Assembly: GCA_041397625.1 (NCBI GenBank)
Contig: JAWKWH010000003.1
Span: 124,001-188,000, forward strand
Direction: 5' to 3'
DNA length: 64,000 bases
DNA from: JAWKWH01 sp041397625
GTDB lineage: Bacteria; Pseudomonadota; Alphaproteobacteria; Rhizobiales; Rhizobiaceae
Shown here piece after piece: positions 37,230 to 44,475 of the stretch (positions are counted from its first letter, which is position 1; each line of letters begins with the position of its first letter). The notes beneath the pieces are model-generated. The model had not been told where the DNA came from, did not search any database, and saw only the letters and a list, made by a program, of their open reading frames with translations. The position numbers were made by a program, and so were the translations under genes.

Positions 37230-37502
37230 ATGAACAAAAATGAACTCGTTTCGGCCGTGGCTGATGCGGCTGGTCTTTCGAAAGGCGATGCGCAGTCGGC
37301 AATCGAGGCGGTATTTGATACGATTACCAGTGAATTGAAGAAAGGCGGCGACGTTCGCCTTGTCGGTTTCGGCAATTTTTCGGTGAGCCGGCGTGAAGCA
37401 TCGACCGGACGCAACCCCCAGACCGGCGCACCGGTCAACATTCCGGCACGCAACGTTCCGAAGTTTTCGGCGGGCAAGGGTCTGAAAGACGCGATCAACT
37501 GA
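37230..37502 (+). CDS. hupB: DNA-binding protein HU
   Basis: HU is a small histone-like protein that bends DNA and compacts the nucleoid. Starting at ATG 37230 behind GGAAGAGG gives 90 residues, the standard size. Features are MNKNELVSAVADAAGLSKGD, the beta-arm region VRLVGFGNFSVSRREAS with GRNPQTG, and NIPARNVPKFSAGKGLKDAI. The single HU follows lon as in many alphaproteobacteria. An upstream in-frame start at 37185 would add 15 residues unlike HU. Confidence 0.98.
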   Translation: MNKNELVSAVADAAGLSKGDAQSAIEAVFDTITSELKKGGDVRLVGFGNFSVSRREASTGRNPQTGAPVNIPARNVPKFSAGKGLKDAIN

Positions 37503-37522
37503 CCCCGTGACGCCATGAAAGT

Positions 37523-37553
37523 AAAAAAGCCGGGCAAGTCCCGGCTTTTTTTA
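37523..37553. terminator. Bidirectional terminator between hupB and the SRPBCC gene
   Basis: Stem AAGCCGGG/CCCGGCTT with loop CAAGT is flanked by A6 and T7 tracts. It can end hupB transcription on the plus strand and the convergent gene on the minus strand. Confidence 0.9.
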
Positions 37554-38153
37554 TTTTGCCCGCTGTTCGACGGCAATGCGCCGGCCGCCCGCCGGCAGGC
37601 GCAGGCGCCGTGAAATGAAGCGGACAAGGGCGATATTGTGCGGGAAGGTCGGTTTGGCCACCTGAAAGGCGTTGCGCCCGGCGCGACGACGGAGAATTTC
37701 ACGCCGCGCGGCCTCGCCCAGGCGCCGCATCGCCCAGCGATGGTTCCAGGCAAACCAGTTCGGCGCAATCAGCGTCAGCGGCCGGATGAGGCGGTGGCGG
37801 CAATCAACGCTCCACTCGAAGGTCGCGAGCGTGCGAGTACCGGTACTGTCGAGCGTGATGGTGGCCGTGCCCTCGAAATCGCCCGTTATGTCGATCACCA
37901 TCAGGCGGGCGGGCTCGTAGCGCCGCGTCACGCCGGAGAATGCGAATGAATGCGGCAGGAACCCCTTGGTGTGGGCGGCGACATGATGGCCAACGCCGAA
38001 CCCGTTGGGCGCAGCAACGGTCCGTAATTCCATGAGCACGTCGCCGCACCAAAGCGAGGCCGTATCGGTATCGAAGGCGATCGCCGCCACCTCGTCGATA
38101 CCCGCCTCGAACTCCCAGATGCTGCGCAGATTGAATTGCCTTGTCCCATTCAT
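37551..38153 (-). CDS. SRPBCC (START/polyketide cyclase-like) family protein
   Basis: The product has the alternating strand pattern and long C-terminal helix of the SRPBCC ligand-binding fold: WEFEAGIDEVAAIAFDTDTA, RYEPARLMVIDITGDFEGTA, FEWSVDCRHRLIRPLTLIAP, then WNHRWAMRRLGEAARREILR. The start is uncertain: ATG 38153 gives 200 residues beginning MNGTRQFNLRSIWEF, where the domain begins; an ATG at 38264 would add 37 residues of unlikely content. The gene stands alone on the minus strand between hupB and tRNA-Leu and shares the bidirectional terminator with hupB. Ligand and role are unknown. Confidence 0.75.
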   Translation of the reverse strand: MNGTRQFNLRSIWEFEAGIDEVAAIAFDTDTASLWCGDVLMELRTVAAPNGFGVGHHVAAHTKGFLPHSFAFSGVTRRYEPARLMVIDITGDFEGTATITLDSTGTRTLATFEWSVDCRHRLIRPLTLIAPNWFAWNHRWAMRRLGEAARREILRRRAGRNAFQVAKPTFPHNIALVRFISRRLRLPAGGRRIAVEQRAK

Positions 38154-38391
38154 TGCTTCGCCGATGCCGCGCCGCGGATCGGCGGAGGCGGTGTTGTCAT
38201 CCGGCTGGTTGGTACGCTCCACGACAACTTTCCCCGCCTTCCTGTTGGCCTGGCATAAAACCAAAAGCGGTCACCTCCGGCAAGCGCGTCGGAAAGTAGC
38301 GGCTGATTGCGCATTTTTGTCGGCTGCTCTTGTTTCGAGCCTGTCCATTTGATACATGCGCCGGGCCGGTCGGGTGTTGCCCGATCTCCGT

Positions 38392-38476
38392 GCGGTCGTG
38401 GCGGAATTGGTAGACGCGCAGCGTTGAGGTCGCTGTGGGGCAACCCGTGGAAGTTCGAGTCTTCTCGACCGCACCA
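38392..38476 (+). tRNA. tRNA-Leu (anticodon GAG)
   Basis: An 85-base class II tRNA. The acceptor stem is GCGGTCG/CGACCGC followed by encoded ACCA. The D arm is TGGCGGAATTGGTAGACGC. The anticodon stem-loop CAGCG-TTGAGGT-CGCTG places GAG at 34-36. A variable arm TGGGGCAACCCG and a T arm with GTTCGAGTC follow. Confidence 0.97.
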
Positions 38477-38633
38477 ACAGCTTTTTTGGCCAGTCTAGCC
38501 GACTGTTTTCTTGCGTTTATTTTCGGGTGCGGGACGACGGGAGCAGGGTGCGGGAATTGACCGTTCCTGGAACTGGACAGCTTTGCCTCACACCGTGCTC
38601 CAAATCCCGAATGTCGACATAGCCTAAATGCTT

Positions 38634-38661
38634 GACGCCCCGCTTGCGGCGGGGCGTCTTT
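38634..38661 (+). terminator. Terminator-like hairpin downstream of tRNA-Leu
   Basis: A perfect 10-bp stem GACGCCCCGC/GCGGGGCGTC with loop TTGCG is followed by TTT. The gap of about 160 bases after the tRNA leaves room for a short unannotated transcript. Confidence 0.65.
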
Positions 38662-38985
38662 CAGGCGGCACTGCAGGTAGTTGCCGCAAATCTCATGGCC
38701 GGCTCGCTGGGCGGGGTAAGGCGGTGAATGTTTCGAATTGCCCGGCTTGCTAACCAAGACATTTCGGATTGACCGAAATAGCGAAGCCGCATCATGCCCG
38801 GGAATCGTCCCCCCCGCTATGGTTCCGAATTTATCGGGCGCTTGGTTAACGACGTGTTAACGGGCGGCAGCGACAGGCAAAAAGATGTTTCGACATCGGC
38901 ATAGAGCCGCTTTCGCCGGTTAACCTTCATTTAACGACGTTTGCTTATCGTCTCTTAACCATAATGGGCGAGCCGCAAGGCCCGG

Positions 38986-39022
38986 GCATGATGCCTTCCC
39001 GCTCCGGACGACCGGAATGTCG
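38986..39022 (+). promoter_or_regulatory. Flagellin leader element (second copy)
   Basis: It begins with GCATGATGCC and continues TCCCGCTCCGGACGACCGG, matching the block at 8716-8756 before the first flagellin. It stands 69 bases before the start codon, against 71 in the first. CCGGACGACCGG can fold as a small hairpin. Confidence 0.5.
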
Positions 39023-39054
39023 AGCTTGCAATTGTCGGCCAGGCGGGGACCCGA

Positions 39055-39972
39055 ATGACCAGTATCAACACAAATCCATCCGCGATGACGGCCTTGCGGT
39101 CGCTTCAGGCGACCAACAAGGAGTTGCAGAAGGTCCAGAACCGCATCTCCACCGGTTTCCGCGTCGGCGAAGCCGCCGACAACGCCGCCTACTGGTCGAT
39201 CGCGACGACCATGCGTTCGGATAACAAGGCCCTGTCGACCGTTCAGGACGCCCTGGGTCTCGGTGCCTCCAAGATCGATGTCAACTATACCGCGCTCAAC
39301 AGCACCAAGGACGTCGTCGACGAGATCAAGTCCAAGTTGGTTGCCGCTCGCGAGGGGGGTGTCGACCGCTCCAAGATCCAGGCCGAAATCCTGCACCTGC
39401 AGGACCAGCTGCGCGCTGCTGCCGGGGCTGCCTCGTTTTCCGGCGAGAACTGGCTGTCGGTCGATTCCAGCGCGGCCGGCTATTCCACGACCCAATCGAT
39501 CGTGTCCTCTTTCACGAGAAATTCCAACGGCGTCACTGTACAGACGATCGATATCGACATCACTTCGACCAAACTCTACGACGCCAACGACCAGTCGGGC
39601 TTGCTCGATTCAACCTTCACGACGACGGGCGCCGGCGCGGTATCGGTGTCGGTCGACACGCTCGACGTTGCCGATCCGAACCTCGACGATGCCGACATCG
39701 ACGACATGATCTCCAATGTCGATGCGGTTCTCCTGTCGGTAACCACGGCAGCTTCGGACATGGGCGCGGCAAAGAAGCGCGTTTCGCTTCAGCAGGACTT
39801 CGTCTCAAGCCTGATCGATGCCATCGATCGCGGCATAGGCACGCTGGTCGACGCGGACATGAACAAGGAATCGACCCGCCTGCAGGCATTGCAGGTGCAG
39901 CAGCAGCTCGGCATCCAGTCGCTGACGATCGCCAACGCCAACGCCCAAGCGATCCTGTCGCTGTTCCAGTAG
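39055..39972 (+). CDS. fla: Flagellin (second copy)
   Basis: A 305-residue flagellin closely related to the one at 8787. N-terminal SAMTALRSLQATNKELQKVQ and STGFRVGEAADNAAYWSIAT, and C-terminal KRVSLQQDFVSSLIDAIDRG, TLVDADMNKESTRLQALQVQ and ANANAQAILSLFQ, are all conserved. The middle part differs more. It stands about 10.7 kb beyond the end of the main flagellar locus. The leader matches that of copy one. No terminator follows at once; the next good one on this strand is at 40345. Confidence 0.97.
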   Translation: MTSINTNPSAMTALRSLQATNKELQKVQNRISTGFRVGEAADNAAYWSIATTMRSDNKALSTVQDALGLGASKIDVNYTALNSTKDVVDEIKSKLVAAREGGVDRSKIQAEILHLQDQLRAAAGAASFSGENWLSVDSSAAGYSTTQSIVSSFTRNSNGVTVQTIDIDITSTKLYDANDQSGLLDSTFTTTGAGAVSVSVDTLDVADPNLDDADIDDMISNVDAVLLSVTTAASDMGAAKKRVSLQQDFVSSLIDAIDRGIGTLVDADMNKESTRLQALQVQQQLGIQSLTIANANAQAILSLFQ

Positions 39973-40390
39973 GCCGCCGCTTCGCGCCGGTTGACCAGTC
40001 CGGCGCAAGCCTGATCGGCTAACAGGGACCCAGGGCAGTCCGGCCAACGGACCGCCGAATGCGCATCCTCCCGGCCTGTCGCCGCTCGCGGCAGGCCATT
40101 TCCTTTGCGTGTTCATTGCCTGTTTACCCGCCGACGCTATGGTGCGCCCAACGAACGGGAACGCATGGTTCCCGAGCATGACGCGTTTCGTGCCACCGGC
40201 TTCGAGCCGGGATTCTTCTTTCTCCGATACATCCGATCGATCGCTCGTCCTCACCGGCGGCGCGCGTCGACTCGCAGCAACGGTTTCCGCGCGCCGGCGC
40301 GGCACGGGCTCCCCATGGCAGCCTACAAGCTTTGGGACAACTTGCGCTCCATCTGCGGATGGAGCGTTTTTTTTGGCGAGTGGAGGGGAA
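39973..40390. other. Intergenic region after flagellin 2, possible small transcript
   Basis: Over 400 bases. TTGCCT (40116-40121), a 16-base spacer and TATGGT (40138-40143) could be a promoter. A strong terminator stands at 40345-40374 on the same strand. A transcript of roughly 220 bases between them is possible. An overlapping open frame in this stretch runs on antisense through the MFS gene and looks non-coding. No known RNA family is recognised. Confidence 0.4.
40345..40374 (+). terminator. Strong rho-independent terminator
   Basis: A perfect 9-bp stem CGCTCCATC/GATGGAGCG with loop TGCG is followed by eight T residues. It acts on plus-strand transcripts and sits 16 bases beyond the end of the convergent MFS gene. 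It may end the flagellin read-through or a small RNA. Confidence 0.85.
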
Positions 40391-41566
40391 TTACGTCGGC
40401 GCTTTCCGGCGTTTGGCGACGATGCCGACGAACAACAGCACGCAGATGGCGAAGAAGAGGGCGATCATGCCGCGGTTGCCGGCCATGTGAAGGACCGACG
40501 CGGATGCGACCGGACCGAAAACGCCGCCCAGCGTGTAGAGCATGGCGATGGCGGTCATCGATGCGGGGATGTCCGGACCTTCAAGGGTCTGCCCGGCCTC
40601 GATCACGGCGAGCGTGTTCAAGCCGCCGGCGCCGGCGCCGAGCACGAACAGCGTCAGGAGCATGACCGGCAGATTGAGTGGCGCCGTGGCGACGACGATG
40701 CAGGAAAACGCGACGGATGCGGCGCACAATGCCTGCGCGAAGTTGTAGCCCATCCGGTCCGACAGGTAGCCAAGCGGCGGTTGTAGCAGCGTGCCGCCAA
40801 ATCCGAACGCGCTGACGAGGATGGCGCTCGAGGCCAGCGGATAGCCAAAACTGGCGAAATGCAGCGGCAATAGCGCGATGGCCGAGCTTTCGACGAAGCC
40901 GGCGACGAAGGCGGCGGCGAGCGCCACGGCGATCAGCAGGTAGAGCGAGACGGGAATCCTGCCGCCGCCGCCGGCGCGATGATGGGGGACGCGGCCCATG
41001 TCGGTCAACTGGAAGACCAGTTGGGCGACAACCAGCAGCGCGATGGACGTCCAGGCGACGTAGTACAGATCCGAGAGCACGAACAGCAGCGGACCGAGCG
41101 CGATGCCCAGTCCCATCAGCGCCTCGTGCAGGCCGATCAGCCGGCCGCGCGAACCGGATTCGCTCATCTCCACCACCAGCGTGTCGCAGTTGATCCAGCG
41201 CAGGATCAGGCCGAAGCCCATCAGCACGGCCGATGCGAAATAGCCGTAGAGATCGGGTGCGACGACCAGCAGATAAAGGCCGAGCATCGCCGAGAGGAAC
41301 GCGGCGATCGATGTGCTGCGGTAGCCGATCCGCGAAATGACCGCCGGTACGACCGGGCCGAGAATGACGATCGTGATCCAGGAGATGGATGTGAACAGGC
41401 CGACCACGTAGCTGCTGTAGCCGTCGCGCACCAGCGACTGGGCGATCAGTATCGGATAGCAGCCGATCTGCACGATCTGGAAGAGCAGCGAACCGAAGAA
41501 CAGCAGGTAGACGTCCCGTTTTCCGACGACGCCTGCCGGCGGCATGCCGCTGCCCGCCGCGTTCAT
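40391..41566 (-). CDS. MFS transporter (12 TM)
   Basis: A major facilitator superfamily protein of 391 residues with about 12 hydrophobic helices in two halves. The loop between helices 2 and 3 has the family-type motif (PAVISRIGYRSTSIAAFLSA), and helix 8-9 repeats it (GYLSDRMGYNFAQAL). The arrangement recalls the YcaD/YfcJ-type multidrug or sugar-phosphate branch, but the substrate is not predictable. Start ATG 41566 has a GAGG upstream. It is a monocistronic minus-strand gene, facing away from the accessory island beginning at 41738. Confidence 0.88.
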   Translation of the reverse strand: MNAAGSGMPPAGVVGKRDVYLLFFGSLLFQIVQIGCYPILIAQSLVRDGYSSYVVGLFTSISWITIVILGPVVPAVISRIGYRSTSIAAFLSAMLGLYLLVVAPDLYGYFASAVLMGFGLILRWINCDTLVVEMSESGSRGRLIGLHEALMGLGIALGPLLFVLSDLYYVAWTSIALLVVAQLVFQLTDMGRVPHHRAGGGGRIPVSLYLLIAVALAAAFVAGFVESSAIALLPLHFASFGYPLASSAILVSAFGFGGTLLQPPLGYLSDRMGYNFAQALCAASVAFSCIVVATAPLNLPVMLLTLFVLGAGAGGLNTLAVIEAGQTLEGPDIPASMTAIAMLYTLGGVFGPVASASVLHMAGNRGMIALFFAICVLLFVGIVAKRRKAPT

Positions 41567-41709
41567 CGCAGTCGAACCTCCGCCTCGGACAGTGAAGGTT
41601 TGATGTGCAGTTCAATGTTCGGATGAGAAACGATGATGATCACCAGCGGCAAATTCTTAACGAAAAGGTCTCAATGCAGATCACGTAATGATATACCGTG
41701 ATTTCAGTT

Positions 41710-41726
41710 TGTATGCACAATACATA
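41710..41726. promoter_or_regulatory. Palindromic operator candidate (site 1 of 2)
   Basis: TGTATGCACAATACATA contains the dyad TGTAT-N5-ATACA and ends 11 bases before the ATG at 41738. The site at 43925-43941 differs by one base in 17. Location across a probable promoter suggests repression, plausibly by the MarR-type regulator at 42912. Confidence 0.55.
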
Positions 41727-41737
41727 AATCGAAAAGC

Positions 41738-42724
41738 ATGAGTTTGGAATTCCAGATGGCCTCGAAGCAGTCTCAACTCAACTCACTTCCTTCGCAACCA
41801 CCTGAAATTGCACCATGCTTGCACCGGCAACCCCTCGGTGGCGGCGAATTGCCGAAGGCAAGGTCGGATGTCGAGATCATCGACGCGATGAAGGCCTGGA
41901 TGGCGCGCGACCTGCCGTGCGTGGCCGGCCGGAGGGAATATTCCCGCGGTCGCTACATGGTCCGCAATGCAAGCCGCATGTCGGTTCCGATGATCCTCGC
42001 CGACTACAAGGCCGCCCTGGCGCGCGGCGAGGCGGTCGCCTGCCTGTTCGTGTTCAACGACGTGCGGTTCTACGAGGGGCGCGCCGACACGGCGGAGACA
42101 TTCCATTTTCTGGCCCAGCAGATGGAGCTGATCGCCGGGGTCAGTGCCTGCGAACTGGCCAATGGAGCGGCCCTGACCACCGCGATCGAGCTGCGCTGCC
42201 CGGTGACCGGCCAGACAACCGTCTTCGACGATTTCGAATGCATCGCCTTCTGTCCGCAATCGGACAACAGGGCCGATCCGCTTTACGATCCTTTGATGTA
42301 CGCACCCTATCCGTGCGTGAACATGTCGTCCGACGTCTATGCGTTTTCCAGGTTTGTCGCCGACAGCGCGCTTGCGGCGTGGCGCAAGCCGGTGCGCGAG
42401 GAAAGCGACATCGACCGCATTGCCCGGCTGTTCGAGGTTTGCGTCGATCGCTGGCAGCGGGTCGCGACCCGTACGATCGCCAATTTTGCCGACATCACCG
42501 ACACCTCGCTTTGTCCGGTCCACGTGACCGCCGATCAAACGCACTGGATCGCCAAGCACAAGGATCCGGCCTTCGCCGAGCAGAAGAAGGAGGTTCACAG
42601 CCACGAGCTTCCGGTGCTCTACGGCGAGCGGATCACGAAACGGTGGTTGGACTTCTTCGGGGGTGCAAACGACTATGTCGCGGCGGGCCTTGCCCGCGAC
42701 GGCAGACCGGTTTCGCCGATGTAG
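41738..42724 (+). CDS. Cysteine-rich protein of unknown function
   Basis: No family is recognised. The 328-residue product (or 322 from ATG 41756) has no signal peptide or membrane segment. It has ten cysteines (27, 61, 102, 138, 154, 168, 172, 193, 235, 259), including the motif FECIAFCPQ, and a His-rich C-terminal part (CPVHVTADQTHWIAKHKDP, KEVHSHELP). These could bind a metal or haem. The DLPCVAGRREYSRGRY segment faintly recalls the start of YqcI/YcgG proteins, but the rest does not match well. It is followed by a MarR regulator and preceded by the operator at 41710, so expression is probably signal-controlled. Confidence 0.75.
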   Translation: MSLEFQMASKQSQLNSLPSQPPEIAPCLHRQPLGGGELPKARSDVEIIDAMKAWMARDLPCVAGRREYSRGRYMVRNASRMSVPMILADYKAALARGEAVACLFVFNDVRFYEGRADTAETFHFLAQQMELIAGVSACELANGAALTTAIELRCPVTGQTTVFDDFECIAFCPQSDNRADPLYDPLMYAPYPCVNMSSDVYAFSRFVADSALAAWRKPVREESDIDRIARLFEVCVDRWQRVATRTIANFADITDTSLCPVHVTADQTHWIAKHKDPAFAEQKKEVHSHELPVLYGERITKRWLDFFGGANDYVAAGLARDGRPVSPM

Positions 42725-42911
42725 GATGCGGGCGGTTTGCAGTTGTTCGCGACGGACAAATGGTCGCGTGCATTCGGCGGGCATGACAACCCTTGATCTA
42801 GTTTTGCCCGGCGTCGTATTGTTACCAAAATGGCGACGGGGATTCGGACGATCACCTGGAGCCTCGGTCGCGGCGCCGCAACGACGGCACAGACGCGCTG
42901 GAGGGATATTG

Positions 42912-43538
42912 ATGAAATTCTGCGAAGCAGGGAAAATGGACGAACTGTCCGACATCTGTTCTACCGAGCAGTTCGTCGGCAACGTCATCGGCGCGTTCTC
43001 GCTGGCGCTGAGCGACAAGATTTCTCTGGCGGTCCGCGAAGCGACCGGCCTTGGCAACACGGCGTGCGGCGCCATCGTCACCATCGGGTCGGAACCCGGC
43101 TCCTCGATCGAGAGGCTGCGGCGGATGCTGTCGCTGGAACATTCCTCGCTCGTACGGTTGCTGAACCGGCTCGAACAGTTCGACCTCGTCGAGCGCCGCC
43201 GCGGATCATGCGACGATCAGCGTATCGTCAGCGTCTGGCTCACCCCCAGAGGTGATGAGTGCTTCGACGTCATCTTGAGGGCGCGTGCGCGCGTCCTGAA
43301 AAACGTGGTGTCGACGCTCGATGCGGCGGAATACAAGACGATCCTTTCGATCGTCGACAAGATGATGCCCAAGACCGTCCAGTGCGGCGACGACCAGCAC
43401 TATGTCTGCCGCCTGTGCGACCTGGAGATGTGTCCGCAGGAATTCTGCCCGGTCAATCGGGCGTTTCCGGATTTCTTCGAACTTCCGGCGGTGCCTTTCA
43501 GCAGGAACAACAACTCGGAAAAATCGGAGTCCCGCTGA
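42912..43538 (+). CDS. MarR-family regulator with a C-terminal cysteine cluster
   Basis: The 208-residue protein starts at ATG 42912 behind GGAGGG. Residues about 20-150 form a MarR winged helix (SIERLRRMLSLEHSSLVRLL, NRLEQFDLVERRRGSCDDQR, IVSVWLTPRGDECFDVIL). The tail carries Cys158, Cys166, Cys169, Cys174 and Cys179 in the pattern CxxxxxxxCxxCxxxxCxxxxC (HYVCRLCDLEMCPQEFCPVN), suited to a zinc or iron-sulfur site. This suggests redox or metal sensing. The palindromes at 41710 and 43923 are its most likely targets, on proximity only. Other cysteines (4, 16, 52, 100, 117) are scattered. Confidence 0.85.
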   Translation: MKFCEAGKMDELSDICSTEQFVGNVIGAFSLALSDKISLAVREATGLGNTACGAIVTIGSEPGSSIERLRRMLSLEHSSLVRLLNRLEQFDLVERRRGSCDDQRIVSVWLTPRGDECFDVILRARARVLKNVVSTLDAAEYKTILSIVDKMMPKTVQCGDDQHYVCRLCDLEMCPQEFCPVNRAFPDFFELPAVPFSRNNNSEKSESR

Positions 43539-43547
43539 CCTTACCGG

Positions 43548-43850
43548 TCAGAGATTCTTTCTGATGATGTTGATGAAGAACTTGATGATGTACTCGTTTT
43601 CGCTGTTGCCCTCGATCATGCTGAGGGAATATTCGAGAAGCTGCTTTCTTTCATTATCCGTCTGCGGAACAAATTCCGAAAGTTCTTCATAGGCTTCCTT
43701 CAGCCTCTCGTCCAATTGCGCAATAAGTTCCGGCGCTTCGTCGCGCCGTATTGCACCAGCAATTTCGTTATTTAGATCGCTCAAGTTCTTTACTAGCTTT
43801 TCCAGGCCGCCACTAGTTTTATCATAGTTTACAGGTCGTGCCTCATTCAT
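43548..43850 (-). CDS. Small AT-rich helical protein, unknown
   Basis: The 100-residue product (MNEARPVNYDKTSGGLEKLV start) is acidic and helical with coiled-coil-like stretches (LNNEIAGAIRRDEAPELIAQ, LDERLKEAYEELSEFVPQTD) and a hydrophobic end (YIIKFFINIIRKNL). The open frame reaches back to 43940, but that start lies inside the operator palindrome, so ATG 43850 is preferred. No clear Shine-Dalgarno is seen. The gene and its upstream DNA are far richer in A and T than the surroundings, a sign of foreign origin. It is divergent to the CxxCH gene at 44062 and convergent with the MarR gene. Confidence 0.6.
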   Translation of the reverse strand: MNEARPVNYDKTSGGLEKLVKNLSDLNNEIAGAIRRDEAPELIAQLDERLKEAYEELSEFVPQTDNERKQLLEYSLSMIEGNSENEYIIKFFINIIRKNL

Positions 43851-43922
43851 AGCAAGATGCCACTGATTTGAAAAAATTTTAGATATTGAACAGGCTTTTC
43901 GATAAACATCAACAAAAACCAG

Positions 43923-43941
43923 TATGTATGCACTATACATA
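43923..43941. promoter_or_regulatory. Palindromic operator candidate (site 2 of 2)
   Basis: TATGTAT-GCACT-ATACATA is a perfect 7-bp dyad with a 5-base spacer, in the 211-base divergent gap between 43850 and 44062. It shares 16 of 17 central bases with the site at 41710-41726. Confidence 0.6.
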
Positions 43942-44061
43942 TTTTATTTCTGCTAGTGTGGAAGGGAGACCGCCTGCTTGTGATATAGTGTAAAGTGTCG
44001 GCCGAGCGGCTTGGTCCGCTTGGCTGGAAAGCCTTTCGCGTTCCCGACGATGGAGGTGCTC

Positions 44062-44415
44062 ATGCGGCGTTATGTGAATGCGGCTCTCGCCGCCGCCGGC
44101 GGCGTAGCCATCCTGGCCTATGCGGCAAGCGCGCAAGCACCGGTGGAGTATCCGGGCAACGCAAAACGCTCGGGGGGAGCAGACAGCGGCAAGACGCGAT
44201 CCGGCAGCGGCGACGGGGCCGGTACGGGAAAAGGGGTTGCCAGCGGCAATCAAAATCCGGGTGGAGCGCAGATCTACAACGGCTCCAAGATCGTGAAGGA
44301 CTTTTCGAACATCAATTGCGCGGATTGCCATTCCGGCACCACGCCGGCGCGCCAGTCGTTCAGATTCAAACTGCACCGCCAGCGCGTTCCGTCGAAATTC
44401 CGCGTCGGGAATTAG
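44062..44415 (+). CDS. Small exported protein with one CxxCH haem-binding motif
   Basis: The ATG at 44062 follows GGAGGT and gives 117 residues with a signal peptide (YVNAALAAAGGVAILAYAAS, cleavage near AQA). A flexible Gly/Ser-rich linker (about residues 37-70) precedes NINCADCHSG, in which Cys86, Cys89 and His90 form a c-type haem motif. The tail is short and basic (FKLHRQRVPSKFRVGN) and has no Met; His105 could be the distal ligand. This is not a standard cytochrome c fold (too short after the motif). It could be a tethered haem carrier, or the motif may be used otherwise. The next gene, also exported, lies 60 bases downstream. Confidence 0.7.
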   Translation: MRRYVNAALAAAGGVAILAYAASAQAPVEYPGNAKRSGGADSGKTRSGSGDGAGTGKGVASGNQNPGGAQIYNGSKIVKDFSNINCADCHSGTTPARQSFRFKLHRQRVPSKFRVGN

Positions 44416-44475
44416 GATCCGTACTCACAAGGGGTTTGGAGTGGCAGGAGTTCTGCGAGCGAACAGGAAGTGTCC

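Larger units (their letters stand above)
38477..39054. other. Intergenic region between tRNA-Leu and flagellin 2
   Basis: Over 570 bases. A strong hairpin GACGCCCCGC-TTGCG-GCGGGGCGTC followed by TTT (38634-38661) looks like a terminator. From 38843 to 38960 there is a cluster of TTAAC motifs in both orientations (GGTTAACGACGTGTTAACGG, GGTTAACC, TTTAACGACG, CTTAACC), probably promoter or regulator sites for the flagellin. The leader element 38986-39022 follows. No gene is supported. Confidence 0.6.

Noticed and set aside
40109..40786. 225-residue plus-strand open frame overlapping the MFS gene end
   Set aside because: Half of it is antisense to the MFS gene and the strong terminator at 40345-40374 lies inside it. 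Composition is not coding-like.
41738..42724. YqcI/YcgG-type haem N-hydroxylase assignment
   Set aside because: Only a short N-terminal stretch (DLPCVAGR) is similar; the rest does not show the family pattern.
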